Notes: a model not told the origin generated them from the sequence alone. A stretch of DNA of 64,000 nt from SCUN01 sp046598935 (GCA_046598935.1 JBKJHW010000046.1:26346-90345), one strand, 5' to 3'; numbered from the stretch's first letter, positions 21,736 to 31,052 are shown. Made by a program: numbers and translations.

Positions 21736-23915
21736 AGTTCGTGTCCAGAATCTTGGCAATGGCCGCGTGCGCTGTACTCGTCGCCGCCCCGGTTGCCGCG
21801 CAGACGATTGGCGCCGCCAACTGGCCGGCCGAGCGCCCACCCCGGCCGCTGCCGGCGCGCACGCTGGCATTCCCGCCCTACGAGCTCAAGACACTGGCCA
21901 ACGGCCTGCAGGTGCTTGTGATTCCGCATCACGAGCAGCCGTCGGTCAGCATGCGGCTCATCATCAAGGCCGGCGCTTCGCAGGATCCCGCGGAGAAGCC
22001 GGGCGTCGCCCAGATGGTCGCGTCGCTGCTCGATCAGGGCACGGCGACGAAGTCGTCGGAAGACGTCGCGAATCTGGTCGAATCATCCGGCGGACTCCTC
22101 GGCGTCGGCGCCGGCAACGAGCTCAGCTTCGTCAACTCCGGCGTCGTCAAAGACAAGTTCGTCGAGCTGATGGCGGTGATGGCGGAGATGGTGGCGCAAC
22201 CCGCTTTCTCGCAGGCCGAGCTCGACCGGCAGAAGCAGCAGGCTGTGTCGGGCATGCGGGTGCGCTACGAAGATCCAGGCTTCGTCGCCGACGTTGTCTA
22301 CGACCGGCTGATCTACGGATTCCATCCGTACGGGCGCCCGCCCGGCGGTACGCCGGAGTCGCTCGCGAAGATCACGCGGAACGACCTCGCGGCATTCCAT
22401 CGCACGTGGTTCGTGCCGAACAACTCGATTCTGGCGATCGTCGGCGACCTGACGTCGGCGGAAATGTTCGCCGGCGCCGAGAAGGCGTTCGGCGGCTGGG
22501 CAAAGAAGGACGTGCCCGGGCAGACGCAGGCCGATCCGCCGCCGGCGACGCGCCGCGTGGTGGTTGTCGACAAGCCCGGAGCCGTGCAGACCGAGATCCG
22601 CGCCGGGCATCTCACGCTGCCGCGCACGTCGCCGGATTGGCTGAATCTCGAGCTGCTCATCCGCGTGCTTGGCGGCGAGGGCGCGAACCGGTTGTTCAAC
22701 GAGCTGCGCACGGATCGCGGCCTGACGTATGGCGCATCAGCGGATCTGCAGACGTTCAAGTTTTCCGGCGGCTTCGTCGCGTCGACCAGCACGCGCACGG
22801 AAGCGACAGGCGAGGCGCTGCGCGTGCTGGTCGATCAGATGTGGCGGCTTCAACGCGAACCTGTCCGCCAGGGCGAGCTGGGCGGCGTGAAGGATTACTA
22901 CTCCGGCAGCTTTCCGCTGACGGTCGAAACGCCGAGCGCGATCGCGTTGCAGGTTCTGAACCAGATCTTCTACGGTCTCGATCTGAAGGACCTTGAACGG
23001 CTCCGCGAACGCGTCGACGGTGTGTCTGTACAGGACCTGCAGGCCACCGCGCGCAAGTGGATGTTTCCGGATCGCCTGTCGATCGTGCTCGTGGGCGACG
23101 CGTCGAAGTTCGTCGATCAGCTGAAGGCGCAGGGATTCGACAACTTCGAACGCATCCCGATCGCCGAGCTCGACCTGACGTCGCCGACGCTCCGCAAAGG
23201 TGGACGCGCCGCCGCGCCGCCGGCCGCCGCGCCCGCCGTCGCGCCGACATCGACGGCGGTGCTCGATATCGTGAAGAAGATTGCCGACGCGAAGGGCGGC
23301 CTCGCCGCCTTGAAGGCGGTGTCGAGCGTCGACGTCTCGGCTCACGTCACGATCTTGGGCCAGGGCGCGCCTGTGAAGATGGCCACGCGCAATCTGATTT
23401 CATACCCCGGCAAGTTCCGCGTCGAAGCGGAGACGCCGAGCGGCAAGATGATCCAGGTCTTTACCGAGGGGCAGGCGTGGGTGGAAACACCGGCCGGCAC
23501 CGTTGACGCGGATCCGGAATCGCGAGCCGACTACAAAGCCTCGGCCGCGCGCGATTTGATTCCGCTGTTGATTGCGGCCGCCGAGGGCAGAGTCGGCGTC
23601 ACGCAACTGCCGGCCGAAACAGTCAACGGCGCCCCCGCCGTGGCGCTCCGGTTCGCCGTCGACAGCGGCGGTCCGCTGATCCTTGTCGCCGACGCGAACA
23701 CGTTTGAGGTGCGCGAGCTTCGGTATCCCACGGAAGCGGCGCCCGATGCGCCGCAGGCGATCGAACGCTTCGATGACTACCGCGAGGTTGGCGGGGTGCG
23801 CGTCGCCTTTCACGCCCGCGTTGAACGCGAAGGCCTTTCGATCGACCGCACCGTGACCAACGCCCAATTCAACGTGCCGCTGGCAGCCTCTCTGTTCGTC
23901 AAAAAACCGGCGTGA
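21732..23915 (+). CDS. M16 non-catalytic subunit fused to a LolA-like domain
   Basis: 727 residues from the ATG at 21732 (ATGA overlap with the upstream gene). Signal peptide MKFVSRILAMAACAVLVAA. Residues about 45-490 form an M16 pair of domains where the zinc motif is replaced by AQMVASLLDQ, while NELRTDRGLTYG keeps the Arg/Tyr pair seen in non-catalytic partners. A proline/alanine linker (about 500-515) leads to a C-terminal domain of about 210 residues resembling LolA/outer-membrane lipoprotein-sorting folds (FRVEAETPSGKMIQVF, DYREVGGVRVAFHAR). The fusion suggests the peptidase works near lipoproteins or the outer membrane. lpxB begins at its stop codon. Confidence 0.88.
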   Translation: MKFVSRILAMAACAVLVAAPVAAQTIGAANWPAERPPRPLPARTLAFPPYELKTLANGLQVLVIPHHEQPSVSMRLIIKAGASQDPAEKPGVAQMVASLLDQGTATKSSEDVANLVESSGGLLGVGAGNELSFVNSGVVKDKFVELMAVMAEMVAQPAFSQAELDRQKQQAVSGMRVRYEDPGFVADVVYDRLIYGFHPYGRPPGGTPESLAKITRNDLAAFHRTWFVPNNSILAIVGDLTSAEMFAGAEKAFGGWAKKDVPGQTQADPPPATRRVVVVDKPGAVQTEIRAGHLTLPRTSPDWLNLELLIRVLGGEGANRLFNELRTDRGLTYGASADLQTFKFSGGFVASTSTRTEATGEALRVLVDQMWRLQREPVRQGELGGVKDYYSGSFPLTVETPSAIALQVLNQIFYGLDLKDLERLRERVDGVSVQDLQATARKWMFPDRLSIVLVGDASKFVDQLKAQGFDNFERIPIAELDLTSPTLRKGGRAAAPPAAAPAVAPTSTAVLDIVKKIADAKGGLAALKAVSSVDVSAHVTILGQGAPVKMATRNLISYPGKFRVEAETPSGKMIQVFTEGQAWVETPAGTVDADPESRADYKASAARDLIPLLIAAAEGRVGVTQLPAETVNGAPAVALRFAVDSGGPLILVADANTFEVRELRYPTEAAPDAPQAIERFDDYREVGGVRVAFHARVEREGLSIDRTVTNAQFNVPLAASLFVKKPA

Positions 23916-25093
23916 CGCCAGCTCCTGCCCGCCGCAGCTTCAGCGAAGGCGGGGGGCCGCGCGTTTTCCTTTCATGCGGCGAGGCTTCAGGGGACCTCTA
24001 CGCGGCGGCGCTCGTTCGCGAATTAAGAGCGCGCGCGCCCGGTGTTCAGGTCACAGGCTTCGGCGGTCCGCGCCTGGCAGCGGAAGGCGCGACGCTGGCC
24101 GGCACGTACGAGGGTCTGACCGTCACCGGCCTCACCGAGGCGCTTTTCGTTCTCCGCCGCTCGTTTCAGATGCTGAACAGGCTCGAGGCCGCCGCGCGAA
24201 GAGACATGCCAGACGTGTTCGTGGCGATCGATTTTCCCGATTTCAACTTCCGCCTGCTGCCGCGCATGCGCGCGCTCGGCGTGCCCATCGTTTACTACAT
24301 CAGCCCGCAGCTCTGGGCCTGGCGGCCCAAGCGGATTCGGACGATCAAGCGCTACGTCGACAAGATGCTTGTCATCTTCCCGTTCGAAGAAGACATTTAC
24401 GCGCGCGCATCGGTGCCTGTGCAGTTTGTCGGCCATCCGTTGATCGAGTTGGCGCACGCCAACGAATCCCGCGATGCCGTGTTGCGGGCTCATGGCCTCG
24501 ATCCCGCCAAGCCGGTCGTCGCGCTCTTGCCGGGAAGCCGGCCGAACGAGATTCGTCACGTGCTGCCGACCATCCACGCGTCACTGCCGAAAATCGCCGC
24601 CGCCGTTCCGGGAGTGCAGTTTCTCGTCGCGCGCGCTCCGGGGCTCGCGGACTCCCTCTTCCCGGCGGCGGACTTGGGAACCAGTCCGCCCTACACACTC
24701 AAGACCGTCACCGGCGCCGCCGACGAAGTGCTGAATGCCGCCGACATCGTGATCACGGCATCAGGCACCGCCACCGTGCAGGCTGCCCTTCACGGGAAAC
24801 CGATGGTGATCGTCTACCGCCTGTCGCCATTGACCTACGCCATCGGCAAGCGCCTCGTCGGCGTGACGACGTTCGGGATGGTCAACCTGGTGGCGGGACG
24901 CAAGATTGTCGCCGAGCTTATTCAGGATGAATTCACGCCGGATGCTGTCGCGAGTGAAACGATCGCCCTGCTGACTTCGCCTGAGCGCGCCGATGCGATG
25001 CGAAAAGATCTGGCCGAAGTCAAAGCCCGCCTCGGTGGCACCGGCGCGACAGGCCGCGCCGCCGACGCGATTCTGGCCGCCGCGCGTAGGTAG
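23912..25093 (+). CDS. lpxB: Lipid-A-disaccharide synthase
   Basis: 393 residues from a GTG overlapping the previous stop. It joins UDP-2,3-diacylglucosamine and lipid X, a GT19 glycosyltransferase at the inner membrane. SCGEASGDLYAAALV is the diagnostic N-terminal motif, and YYISPQLWAWRPKRI and LPGSRPNEIRHVLP follow. The first 15 residues (PAPARRSFSEGGG) are not conserved, so a later start is possible. With lpxD it frames the M16 pair. Confidence 0.94.
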   Translation: MTPAPARRSFSEGGGPRVFLSCGEASGDLYAAALVRELRARAPGVQVTGFGGPRLAAEGATLAGTYEGLTVTGLTEALFVLRRSFQMLNRLEAAARRDMPDVFVAIDFPDFNFRLLPRMRALGVPIVYYISPQLWAWRPKRIRTIKRYVDKMLVIFPFEEDIYARASVPVQFVGHPLIELAHANESRDAVLRAHGLDPAKPVVALLPGSRPNEIRHVLPTIHASLPKIAAAVPGVQFLVARAPGLADSLFPAADLGTSPPYTLKTVTGAADEVLNAADIVITASGTATVQAALHGKPMVIVYRLSPLTYAIGKRLVGVTTFGMVNLVAGRKIVAELIQDEFTPDAVASETIALLTSPERADAMRKDLAEVKARLGGTGATGRAADAILAAARR

Positions 25094-25096
25094 ACT
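25091..25096 (+). promoter_or_regulatory. TANNNT box (TAGACT) before the 25103 gene
   Basis: TAGACT lies 6 nt before the GTG at 25103 (spacer GTAGGC), matching the leaderless pattern; it overlaps the lpxB stop. Confidence 0.45.
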
Positions 25097-25102
25097 GTAG
25101 GC

Positions 25103-25738
25103 GTGACCAGCGTGACAAACCCCCCGAGCAACACCAACATGACGCGTCTGGTTGCCGCCTGCGCGTTCGCGGCGCTCCTCGTGATTCCCCTCCGCGCGAC
25201 CATCACGATTCCCACTGACCTGCCGGATGTGGTCTCGAGCGCGACCCTCATCGTGCGCGGGCGCGTCGTCGATACGCGGTCGTTTGCGGAGATCGCCAAC
25301 GGCCCGGTCATGACAGCCGTCACGATCACGGCAGACGAGGTGCTCAAAGGCAGCGCCGGCACGTCGCTGACATTTCGCGTTCACGGCGGCGAGATCGGAC
25401 GTTATCGCTACACGGTGATCGGGTCGCCGGCGTTCGCAGTCGGCGAGCAGGCGTATTTCTTCCTGAAGCGATCGGCCGCCGGCGCGCTTTGGCCTGTGGG
25501 GATGAGCGCAGGCGTGTATCGCGTCAAGATGCAAGCGCCTTCCGGCGCGATGCAAGCGCCTTCCGGCGCGGGCACAGTGAACGCGCCCGTTGTTTCGGGC
25601 GTGACTGCGACGACGGGCGCCAACGTGCAACGCGGCGATGTCCGCAGAAAGCCGATGGCGCCCGGCGAGTTTTCCAGCCTCGTGCGGATGCTGATGAACT
25701 CCCGGACGACGGCGTCGATCGCGCGGGGGCGGAGGTGA
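25103..25738 (+). CDS. Secreted hypothetical protein with MQAPSGA duplication
   Basis: 211 residues from the GTG at 25103; an ATG at 25139 (MTRLVAACAFAALLV) would put the signal peptide at the very start and is nearly as likely. The mature part is beta-rich, with VSSATLIVRGRVVDTRSF and VTITADEVLKGSAG resembling small OB- or beta-sandwich secreted proteins of unknown function. A perfect 21-bp tandem duplication doubles the heptapeptide MQAPSGA. The stop overlaps the matrixin GTG start, so the two are coupled, and it may be a partner or inhibitor; that is speculation. I do not recognise a family. Confidence 0.7.
   Translation: MTSVTNPPSNTNMTRLVAACAFAALLVIPLRATITIPTDLPDVVSSATLIVRGRVVDTRSFAEIANGPVMTAVTITADEVLKGSAGTSLTFRVHGGEIGRYRYTVIGSPAFAVGEQAYFFLKRSAAGALWPVGMSAGVYRVKMQAPSGAMQAPSGAGTVNAPVVSGVTATTGANVQRGDVRRKPMAPGEFSSLVRMLMNSRTTASIARGRR
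25528..25569. repeat. Perfect 21-bp tandem duplication
   Basis: Two identical 21-bp units (25528-25548, 25549-25569) each encode MQAPSGA (in phase from the M). GCGCCTTCCGGCGC inside each unit is itself nearly palindromic. Identity of both copies suggests a recent event. Confidence 0.9.
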
Positions 25739-26736
25739 TCGCGCCGGCGCGCGTCGCCCTCGTGTGTGTGGCGGTTCTCGCGGCGGGGCCGGCGCTGTCG
25801 GCGTACCTCCCGCTCGGCACCAGCGTCAACGGCGTCAGCGTGACGACGCGCTGGACGTCGATGCCGATCCGATATTTCGTGACGAACCGCGCAGCGGCCG
25901 GTGTGTCGTCCGCGCAGCTGCAGGCCGCAACGGCGGCGTCATTCTCGAGCTGGTCGAACGCGTCGACGGGATCTCTCTCGGCGTCGTTCGCGGGTTTCAC
26001 GAGCGCAGAGCCGGTTCGTGACGACGGCGCGACCGTGATCGGGTTCCAGCAGCACGACGAACTTGAGCGCACGCTCGGCGTCACGTCTTTTACGATCGAC
26101 CGCACGACCGGCGCTCTCGTCGAGGCCGACATCTTCCTGAACAGCGCATTCGCGTGGTCGGTGGCGGCCGCAGGCGAATCGAACAAGTTCGACGCGCAGT
26201 CGATCCTGACGCATGAGGTCGGCCATCTGATTGGGCTCGGCCATTCGCTGCTCGGCGAAACCGTGCTGCGCCCGGAGGGCGGGCGCCGCGTGGTCGCCAA
26301 GCGGTCGGTGATGTTTCCGATCGCATATGTTGTCGGCACGATCCTCGATCGCACGCTGCAGGACGACGACACGGCCGGCGTATCGGCGACGTACCCGACC
26401 GGCAAGTTTCTCAACTCCACAGGCAGCATCGCGGGCAAAGTGACCCTCGGCGGCGCCGGCGTGTTCGGCGCACACGTGGTCGCCGTGAACACCAAGACGG
26501 GCCAGACCGTGGGGTCATTCACACTGAACTCGCAGGGGCAGTTCTCGATGGACGGGCTCGAGCCCGGCGTGTACGTCGTGCGCGTGGAGCCGCTGGACGA
26601 TGCGGATGTCGGTAGCTTCTTCAGCGACGAGGGCAGGGTCGACACCAATTTCAAGGCGGCGTTTCATCCCAAGCTGGTGGCGGCGCCCGTGGGCGGATCC
26701 GGCGCCTTGATTGAGATCAAGGTCGTGCGGAAATGA
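25735..26736 (+). CDS. Secreted matrixin-type metalloprotease
   Basis: 333 residues from a GTG that overlaps the previous stop. N-terminal signal peptide (VALVCVAVLAAGPALSA). The zinc site HEVGHLIGLGHS is the metzincin motif H-E-x2-H-x2-G-x2-H, and VMFPIAYV supplies the Met-turn. After the catalytic domain (to about residue 222) a C-terminal beta-sandwich resembles a carboxypeptidase regulatory-like fold (GSIAGKVTLGGAGVFGAHVV, GLEPGVYVVRVEP). It is likely an exported protease acting on protein in the envelope or outside. Confidence 0.88.
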   Translation: MIAPARVALVCVAVLAAGPALSAYLPLGTSVNGVSVTTRWTSMPIRYFVTNRAAAGVSSAQLQAATAASFSSWSNASTGSLSASFAGFTSAEPVRDDGATVIGFQQHDELERTLGVTSFTIDRTTGALVEADIFLNSAFAWSVAAAGESNKFDAQSILTHEVGHLIGLGHSLLGETVLRPEGGRRVVAKRSVMFPIAYVVGTILDRTLQDDDTAGVSATYPTGKFLNSTGSIAGKVTLGGAGVFGAHVVAVNTKTGQTVGSFTLNSQGQFSMDGLEPGVYVVRVEPLDDADVGSFFSDEGRVDTNFKAAFHPKLVAAPVGGSGALIEIKVVRK

Positions 26737-27374
26737 AGCGCGCGACGCTGGCCGCGCTCGCCATGCTCGCGTTTGCGAGCGCCGCACCGGCGCAGGTGTT
26801 ATTCGATGTCGGCGCGGTTGTGATGGGCGGCGCGAATGCCGGGACCTCGACGGCTACGTATATCGCGCCGGACGGTTCTCTCGTGCCGCAGTTCACGCTC
26901 GATAAATCGATCGGCGCGGCTGCCGGCGTGAACGGGCATCTGTCGTTCAGGTTTACATCGCGCGCGGCGCTCGAACTCTCGGCTCGGTGGGCGAGAGCGG
27001 AGTTTCGAACGAAGCTCGGCGGTGATACCGACAGCGCCGAGAGCACCACGGCGACGCAGTCGGTCGACCGGTTCGTTGTTGGCGGCGGCGCCCTGGTGGA
27101 CCTGAAGCAGTTTGGCCGGTGGCACACGTTCGCGCGCGCGAGCGTTGGCTGGCTGCGCGAGCTCTCCGACGACCGGTCGCTCTACGAGGATGGCTGGGTT
27201 GCCGAGATTGGCGGCGGCGCGAATTTCCGTTGGAAAGAAAAGCGCGGGCACTTCCGCCCGTATGGCATCCGCACGGACGTCTGGCTCGAGACACGGCAGG
27301 GCGGTCTGTCGTTTACCGGGAAGTCACGCTTGTGGTCGCCCGCTCTCGCGGTCGCCATGATCTTCAAACTATAG
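26733..27374 (+). CDS. Probable outer-membrane beta-barrel protein
   Basis: 213 residues with a signal peptide (MKRATLAALAMLAFASAAPA). The mature part alternates hydrophobic and polar residues in short strands (FRFTSRAALELSARW, FVVGGGALVDLKQFG, FTGKSRLWSPALAVAMIFKL) and ends in a hydrophobic strand with a C-terminal KL, as small beta-barrels do. The ATG overlaps the matrixin stop by 4 bp. No specific family recognised; it could be a porin-like barrel of an exported-protein operon. Confidence 0.7.
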   Translation: MKRATLAALAMLAFASAAPAQVLFDVGAVVMGGANAGTSTATYIAPDGSLVPQFTLDKSIGAAAGVNGHLSFRFTSRAALELSARWARAEFRTKLGGDTDSAESTTATQSVDRFVVGGGALVDLKQFGRWHTFARASVGWLRELSDDRSLYEDGWVAEIGGGANFRWKEKRGHFRPYGIRTDVWLETRQGGLSFTGKSRLWSPALAVAMIFKL

Positions 27375-27377
27375 AAT
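27372..27377 (+). promoter_or_regulatory. TANNNT box of acnA (TAGAAT)
   Basis: TAGAAT is 6 nt before the acnA ATG. The spacer AAGGAT also resembles a Shine-Dalgarno but is too close (1-2 nt) to work normally, so a leaderless transcript is likely. Confidence 0.5.
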
Positions 27378-27383
27378 AAGGAT

Positions 27384-30050
27384 ATGGATAGTTTTCGCAC
27401 CCGCCGTCAGCTGACCGTCGGTTCAAACAGCCACGACTACTTCAGCCTCCCGGAGCTCGCCAGAACGTTCCCCTCGGTTTCCGCGCTGCCGTACTCGATG
27501 AAGATCCTCCTCGAGAATCTGCTGCGCCGCGAGGACGGCGGGTTCGTGAAGAAGGCGGACATCGAGGCCGTTGCGACGTCCAAGCTGGGGGATCACGAAA
27601 TTTCGTTCATGCCGGCGCGAGTCATCCTGCAGGACTTTACCGGCGTGCCCTGCATCGCGGACCTCGCGGCGATGCGTGACGGGATCAAGGATCTCGGCGG
27701 CGATCCCGAAAAAGTGAATCCGCTGCAGCCGGTCGAGCTCGTCATCGACCACTCCGTGCAGGTCGATCATTTTGCAACGGCCAACGCGCTGCAGCTGAAC
27801 GGTGAGCTGGAGTACTACCGCAATCGTGAGCGCTACGTGTTTCTGCGCTGGGGCCAGATCGCCTTCGACAACTTCCGCGTCGTCCCGCCCGAGACCGGCA
27901 TCGTCCATCAGGTCAACATCGAGTACCTCGCACGCGTCGTCTGTAACGACAACGGTGTTGTGTATCCAGACACGGTGTTCGGTACTGACTCGCATACGAC
28001 GATGGTGAACGGGCTCGGGGTGCTGGGATGGGGTGTCGGCGGAATCGAAGCCGAGGCCGCGATGCTCGGCCAGCCGAGCTCCATGCTGATTCCGCAGGTG
28101 CTCGGCTACCGTTTGAAGGGCCAGAGGCCCGAGGGCGCGACCGCGACGGATCTTGTGCTGACGATTACCGAAGCGCTGCGTAAGAAAGGTGTTGTTGGCA
28201 AGTTCGTCGAGTTTTTCGGGCCGGGTCTGAAGCACCTCACGATCGCCGACCGCGTTGTGCTCGGCAACATGTGCCCGGAATACGGCGCGACGGTGGCGAT
28301 TTTCCCGATCGACGAGATGACGCTCGAGTATTTGCGGTTCACCGGCCGCGACGAGTCGCAGGTCGAGCTGGTCGAGGCGTACGCGCGCGCGCAGGAGTTG
28401 TTTCAGACTGCGGATTCTCCGGAGGCGCACTACGCCGATATCGTCGAGCTGGATCTTTCGACTGTTGAGCCGAGCCTCGCCGGACCGCGGCGGCCGCAGG
28501 ATCGGGTCGCTCTCAGGAACGCCAAAGTATCGTTCGGCGCTGCGCTGCCGGACCTCGAGAAGGGCGTGAAGCCGGTGGCTTCGACAGTCGGCGGCACGGC
28601 GGTTGCGACCAAGACGCAGCTCGAGCATGGCGCAGTGGTGATCGCGGCCATCACGTCGTGCACCAATACCTCGAATCCGAGCGTCATGATCGGCGCCGGC
28701 CTTGTTGCGAAGAAAGCCGTCGAGCTCGGGCTGAGGCAGAAGCCGTGGGTGAAGACGTCGCTCGCGCCGGGGTCGAAAGTCGTGACGGAGTACTTGAACA
28801 AGAGCGGTTTGACGCCGTACTTGAACGAGCTCGGTTTCAACCTCGTCGGCTACGGCTGCACGACGTGCATCGGCAACAGCGGTCCGCTGCCTGAAGAGAT
28901 CTCCGCGGAGATCCGCGAGCGCGGCCTGGTTGTCTGTTCGGTGCTGTCGGGTAATCGCAATTTTGAAGGCCGCATTCAGCAGGATGTGCGCGCGAACTAC
29001 CTCGCGTCGCCGCCGCTCGTTGTCGCCTACGCGATCGCGGGCTCGCTCAACGTCGACATCACGACCGAGCCGCTCGGGATGAGCAAGGCCGGCACGCCGG
29101 TGTATCTGAAGGATATCTGGCCGACCGAGGCCGAGATCCAGTCGACGCTGTTGTCGTCGCTCTCGGCGGATATGTATCGCGAGCAATACTCGAGCGTGTT
29201 CGCGGGTGACACCCGCTGGCAACAGCTCCCGGTACCGACCGGTGAGACCTTCGCGTGGGAGCCGGATTCCACCTACATTCGCCGGCCGCCGTTCGTCGAA
29301 AATCTCTCGGTCGAGCCGGCGGCGCCGCGAGAGATCATCGGCGCCCGCGTGCTCGCCCTTCTGGGCGACAGCATCACCACTGATCACATTTCGCCGGCCG
29401 GTTCGATCAGGGCCGACAGCCCGGCCGGGAAGTACCTCCAGGCGCACGGCGTTGGGCCGAAGGATTTCAACTCCTACGGCGCGCGCCGCGGCAATCACGA
29501 AGTGATGGTGCGGGGCACATTCGCCAACGTGCGGCTCAAGAACCAGCTCGCGCCGGGAACCGAGGGCGGATGGACGACCTACATGGCCGGCACCACCGAC
29601 GCGTCGGTGATGTCGATCTACGACGCGTCGGTGAAGTATCTTGCCGGCGGTGTGCCGCTCGTCGTGATCGCGGGCACGGAATACGGATCAGGCTCATCGC
29701 GCGACTGGGCGGCGAAGGGCGTCCTCTTATTGGGAGTGAAAGTCGTTGTTGCGGAGAGTTACGAACGTATCCATCGCAGCAATCTCGTCAACATGGGCGT
29801 GCTGCCGCTGCAGTTCATGCCGGGCGATTCGGCTGCGCTCCTCGGGCTCAACGGGCACGAGGTTTTCGATTTTGAGGGCTCCGGCGAAGGCCTGCACCCG
29901 CGCGGCACACTGACGGTCATCGCCATGTCGCCCGACGGCACCCGCCGGGCGTTCAAAGTGATCGTGCGCGTCGATACGCCGGAGGAGCTGACGTCGTTTC
30001 GTCACGGCGGAATTCTGCCGTATGTTCTGCGGCGTCTCGCGAAGTCGTAA
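27384..30050 (+). CDS. acnA: Aconitate hydratase A
   Basis: 888 residues, the usual length. It isomerises citrate and isocitrate in the TCA cycle. The 4Fe-4S ligand cysteines are visible: SCTNTSNPSVM and GCTTCIGNSGPL. The FGTDSHTTMVNGLGVLGWGVG motif and the C-terminal swivel domain with GDSITTDHISPAG and YGSGSSRDWAAKG complete the AcnA pattern. It lies 9 nt after the beta-barrel gene but has its own promoter-like box. The downstream neighbour is convergent. Confidence 0.98.
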   Translation: MDSFRTRRQLTVGSNSHDYFSLPELARTFPSVSALPYSMKILLENLLRREDGGFVKKADIEAVATSKLGDHEISFMPARVILQDFTGVPCIADLAAMRDGIKDLGGDPEKVNPLQPVELVIDHSVQVDHFATANALQLNGELEYYRNRERYVFLRWGQIAFDNFRVVPPETGIVHQVNIEYLARVVCNDNGVVYPDTVFGTDSHTTMVNGLGVLGWGVGGIEAEAAMLGQPSSMLIPQVLGYRLKGQRPEGATATDLVLTITEALRKKGVVGKFVEFFGPGLKHLTIADRVVLGNMCPEYGATVAIFPIDEMTLEYLRFTGRDESQVELVEAYARAQELFQTADSPEAHYADIVELDLSTVEPSLAGPRRPQDRVALRNAKVSFGAALPDLEKGVKPVASTVGGTAVATKTQLEHGAVVIAAITSCTNTSNPSVMIGAGLVAKKAVELGLRQKPWVKTSLAPGSKVVTEYLNKSGLTPYLNELGFNLVGYGCTTCIGNSGPLPEEISAEIRERGLVVCSVLSGNRNFEGRIQQDVRANYLASPPLVVAYAIAGSLNVDITTEPLGMSKAGTPVYLKDIWPTEAEIQSTLLSSLSADMYREQYSSVFAGDTRWQQLPVPTGETFAWEPDSTYIRRPPFVENLSVEPAAPREIIGARVLALLGDSITTDHISPAGSIRADSPAGKYLQAHGVGPKDFNSYGARRGNHEVMVRGTFANVRLKNQLAPGTEGGWTTYMAGTTDASVMSIYDASVKYLAGGVPLVVIAGTEYGSGSSRDWAAKGVLLLGVKVVVAESYERIHRSNLVNMGVLPLQFMPGDSAALLGLNGHEVFDFEGSGEGLHPRGTLTVIAMSPDGTRRAFKVIVRVDTPEELTSFRHGGILPYVLRRLAKS

Positions 30051-30057
30051 GCCCGCC

Positions 30058-30837
30058 TTACTTTTTCTTGAACATCGCGTCGTCCATCGCGACGTTGTGC
30101 TCGACCTTCGTGAGCTTCATGGTGATGGTCTGCAGTTCGCTGGAATTGATGATGGTGAACGGGACCTTGATGCCGTCAACGGTGCGGTAGTCCTGGGACT
30201 CGCCGGACTGCTGCATCATGCCGCCGCCCATCGGGTTCTCGACCATCGTCACGGCGCGCGCAAGCAGGTAGGTGGCGGGGTCGAAGTACATCGTCACGAA
30301 ATTGCCCGACGCGTGCGTCACCTTCATGAGAATCCAGGACGTGCCGGCGACGGTCTCGCGCGGCAGCAGCTCGAGTTTGGCCGCGCCGCCGTTCTTGTCG
30401 AGGAATGGCGACGGGAAGAAGCTGTATTTCATGTTCTCGAGCTGCGCGCCGGTGATTTCCTTGTCGCCCTGCATCGGGTCGATCGACCAGCCGACGACGC
30501 CGTCGAAGATCTGTTCGATGGTGAGCGTGCCCGGGCCGCCGACCGCCGCGAGATCGATTGAGAGGACGGCGCGGCTCTTGTTCGGGGCCTTGGAATACAA
30601 CTCCACCGGACCGGCGAGTTCGATGCCCTGCATGCCGATGGCGATCGTGCCGGTGGACTTGCGCGAGGTGAGCTTCATCAGCGCTTCGCGTCCGCCCATG
30701 GCAGCGATGTGCTTGTCGATGACGGACTGAACCGTGTCGGCCGCCTGTGCCGCCTGGACGGGCTGGGTGGAGAAGCTGGTGGTGGCAGCGGCGACGAGGA
30801 ACAAGGCAGCGGCGAGCAAGAGGGTGGACTTCTTCAT
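30058..30837 (-). CDS. Periplasmic LolA-like (outer-membrane lipoprotein-sorting fold) protein
   Basis: 259 residues from the ATG at 30835-30837; the longer open frame upstream is not coding. Signal peptide MKKSTLLLAAALFLVAAATT. The mature chain starts VQSVIDKHIAAMGGREALMK and has repeated long beta-strands (STGTIAIGMQGIELAG, VELYSKAPNKSRAVLSI, YDGIKVPFTI-like IKVPFTIINSSE), the half-barrel pattern of LolA/LolB and the zinc-peptidase accessory domain also fused at 21.7-23.9 kb. Its ligand would be lipid or lipoprotein. Convergent with acnA (7-nt gap). Confidence 0.8.
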   Translation of the reverse strand: MKKSTLLLAAALFLVAAATTSFSTQPVQAAQAADTVQSVIDKHIAAMGGREALMKLTSRKSTGTIAIGMQGIELAGPVELYSKAPNKSRAVLSIDLAAVGGPGTLTIEQIFDGVVGWSIDPMQGDKEITGAQLENMKYSFFPSPFLDKNGGAAKLELLPRETVAGTSWILMKVTHASGNFVTMYFDPATYLLARAVTMVENPMGGGMMQQSGESQDYRTVDGIKVPFTIINSSELQTITMKLTKVEHNVAMDDAMFKKK

Positions 30838-30896
30838 ATGTTTATTGTGAACGGATACGGCCAAACCCCAGTGGAAGTTTCTTCGTCCAAGAGCCC

Positions 30897-31052
30897 ATGA
30901 CCTTCTTGAAGAAGCTGTTTGGCAAGGCCGAACCTCCGAAAACACGGGTCCGCGTCTGCGTGGAATGCGGGATGCCCGTCGCGGAACACAAAGATTGGTG
31001 TTCAATTAAGCGGGGCCAGCTCGAAATGGAGGGCGCCAGACCCAACCGGTGA
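30897..31052 (+). CDS. Small Cys-rich hypothetical protein
   Basis: 51 residues, MTFLKKLFGKAEPPKTRV then CVECGMPVAEHKDWC, a C-x2-C-x5-H-x3-C cluster that could bind one zinc. The basic amphipathic N-terminus resembles a membrane-associated helix. The stop overlaps the rsmE GTG (GTGA), so it is coupled to rsmE. No family recognised; a zinc-ribbon accessory protein is a guess. Confidence 0.65.
   Translation: MTFLKKLFGKAEPPKTRVRVCVECGMPVAEHKDWCSIKRGQLEMEGARPNR

Noticed and set aside
20257..21870. 537-codon open frame on the minus strand
   Set aside because: Antisense to the M16 gene, which has a signal peptide and an intact zinc motif; the antisense frame has no protein-like features.
27423..29498. 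691-codon open frame on the minus strand
   Set aside because: It is antisense to acnA, has histidine/arginine-rich, low-complexity composition and no recognisable motif; GC-rich genes often create such shadows.
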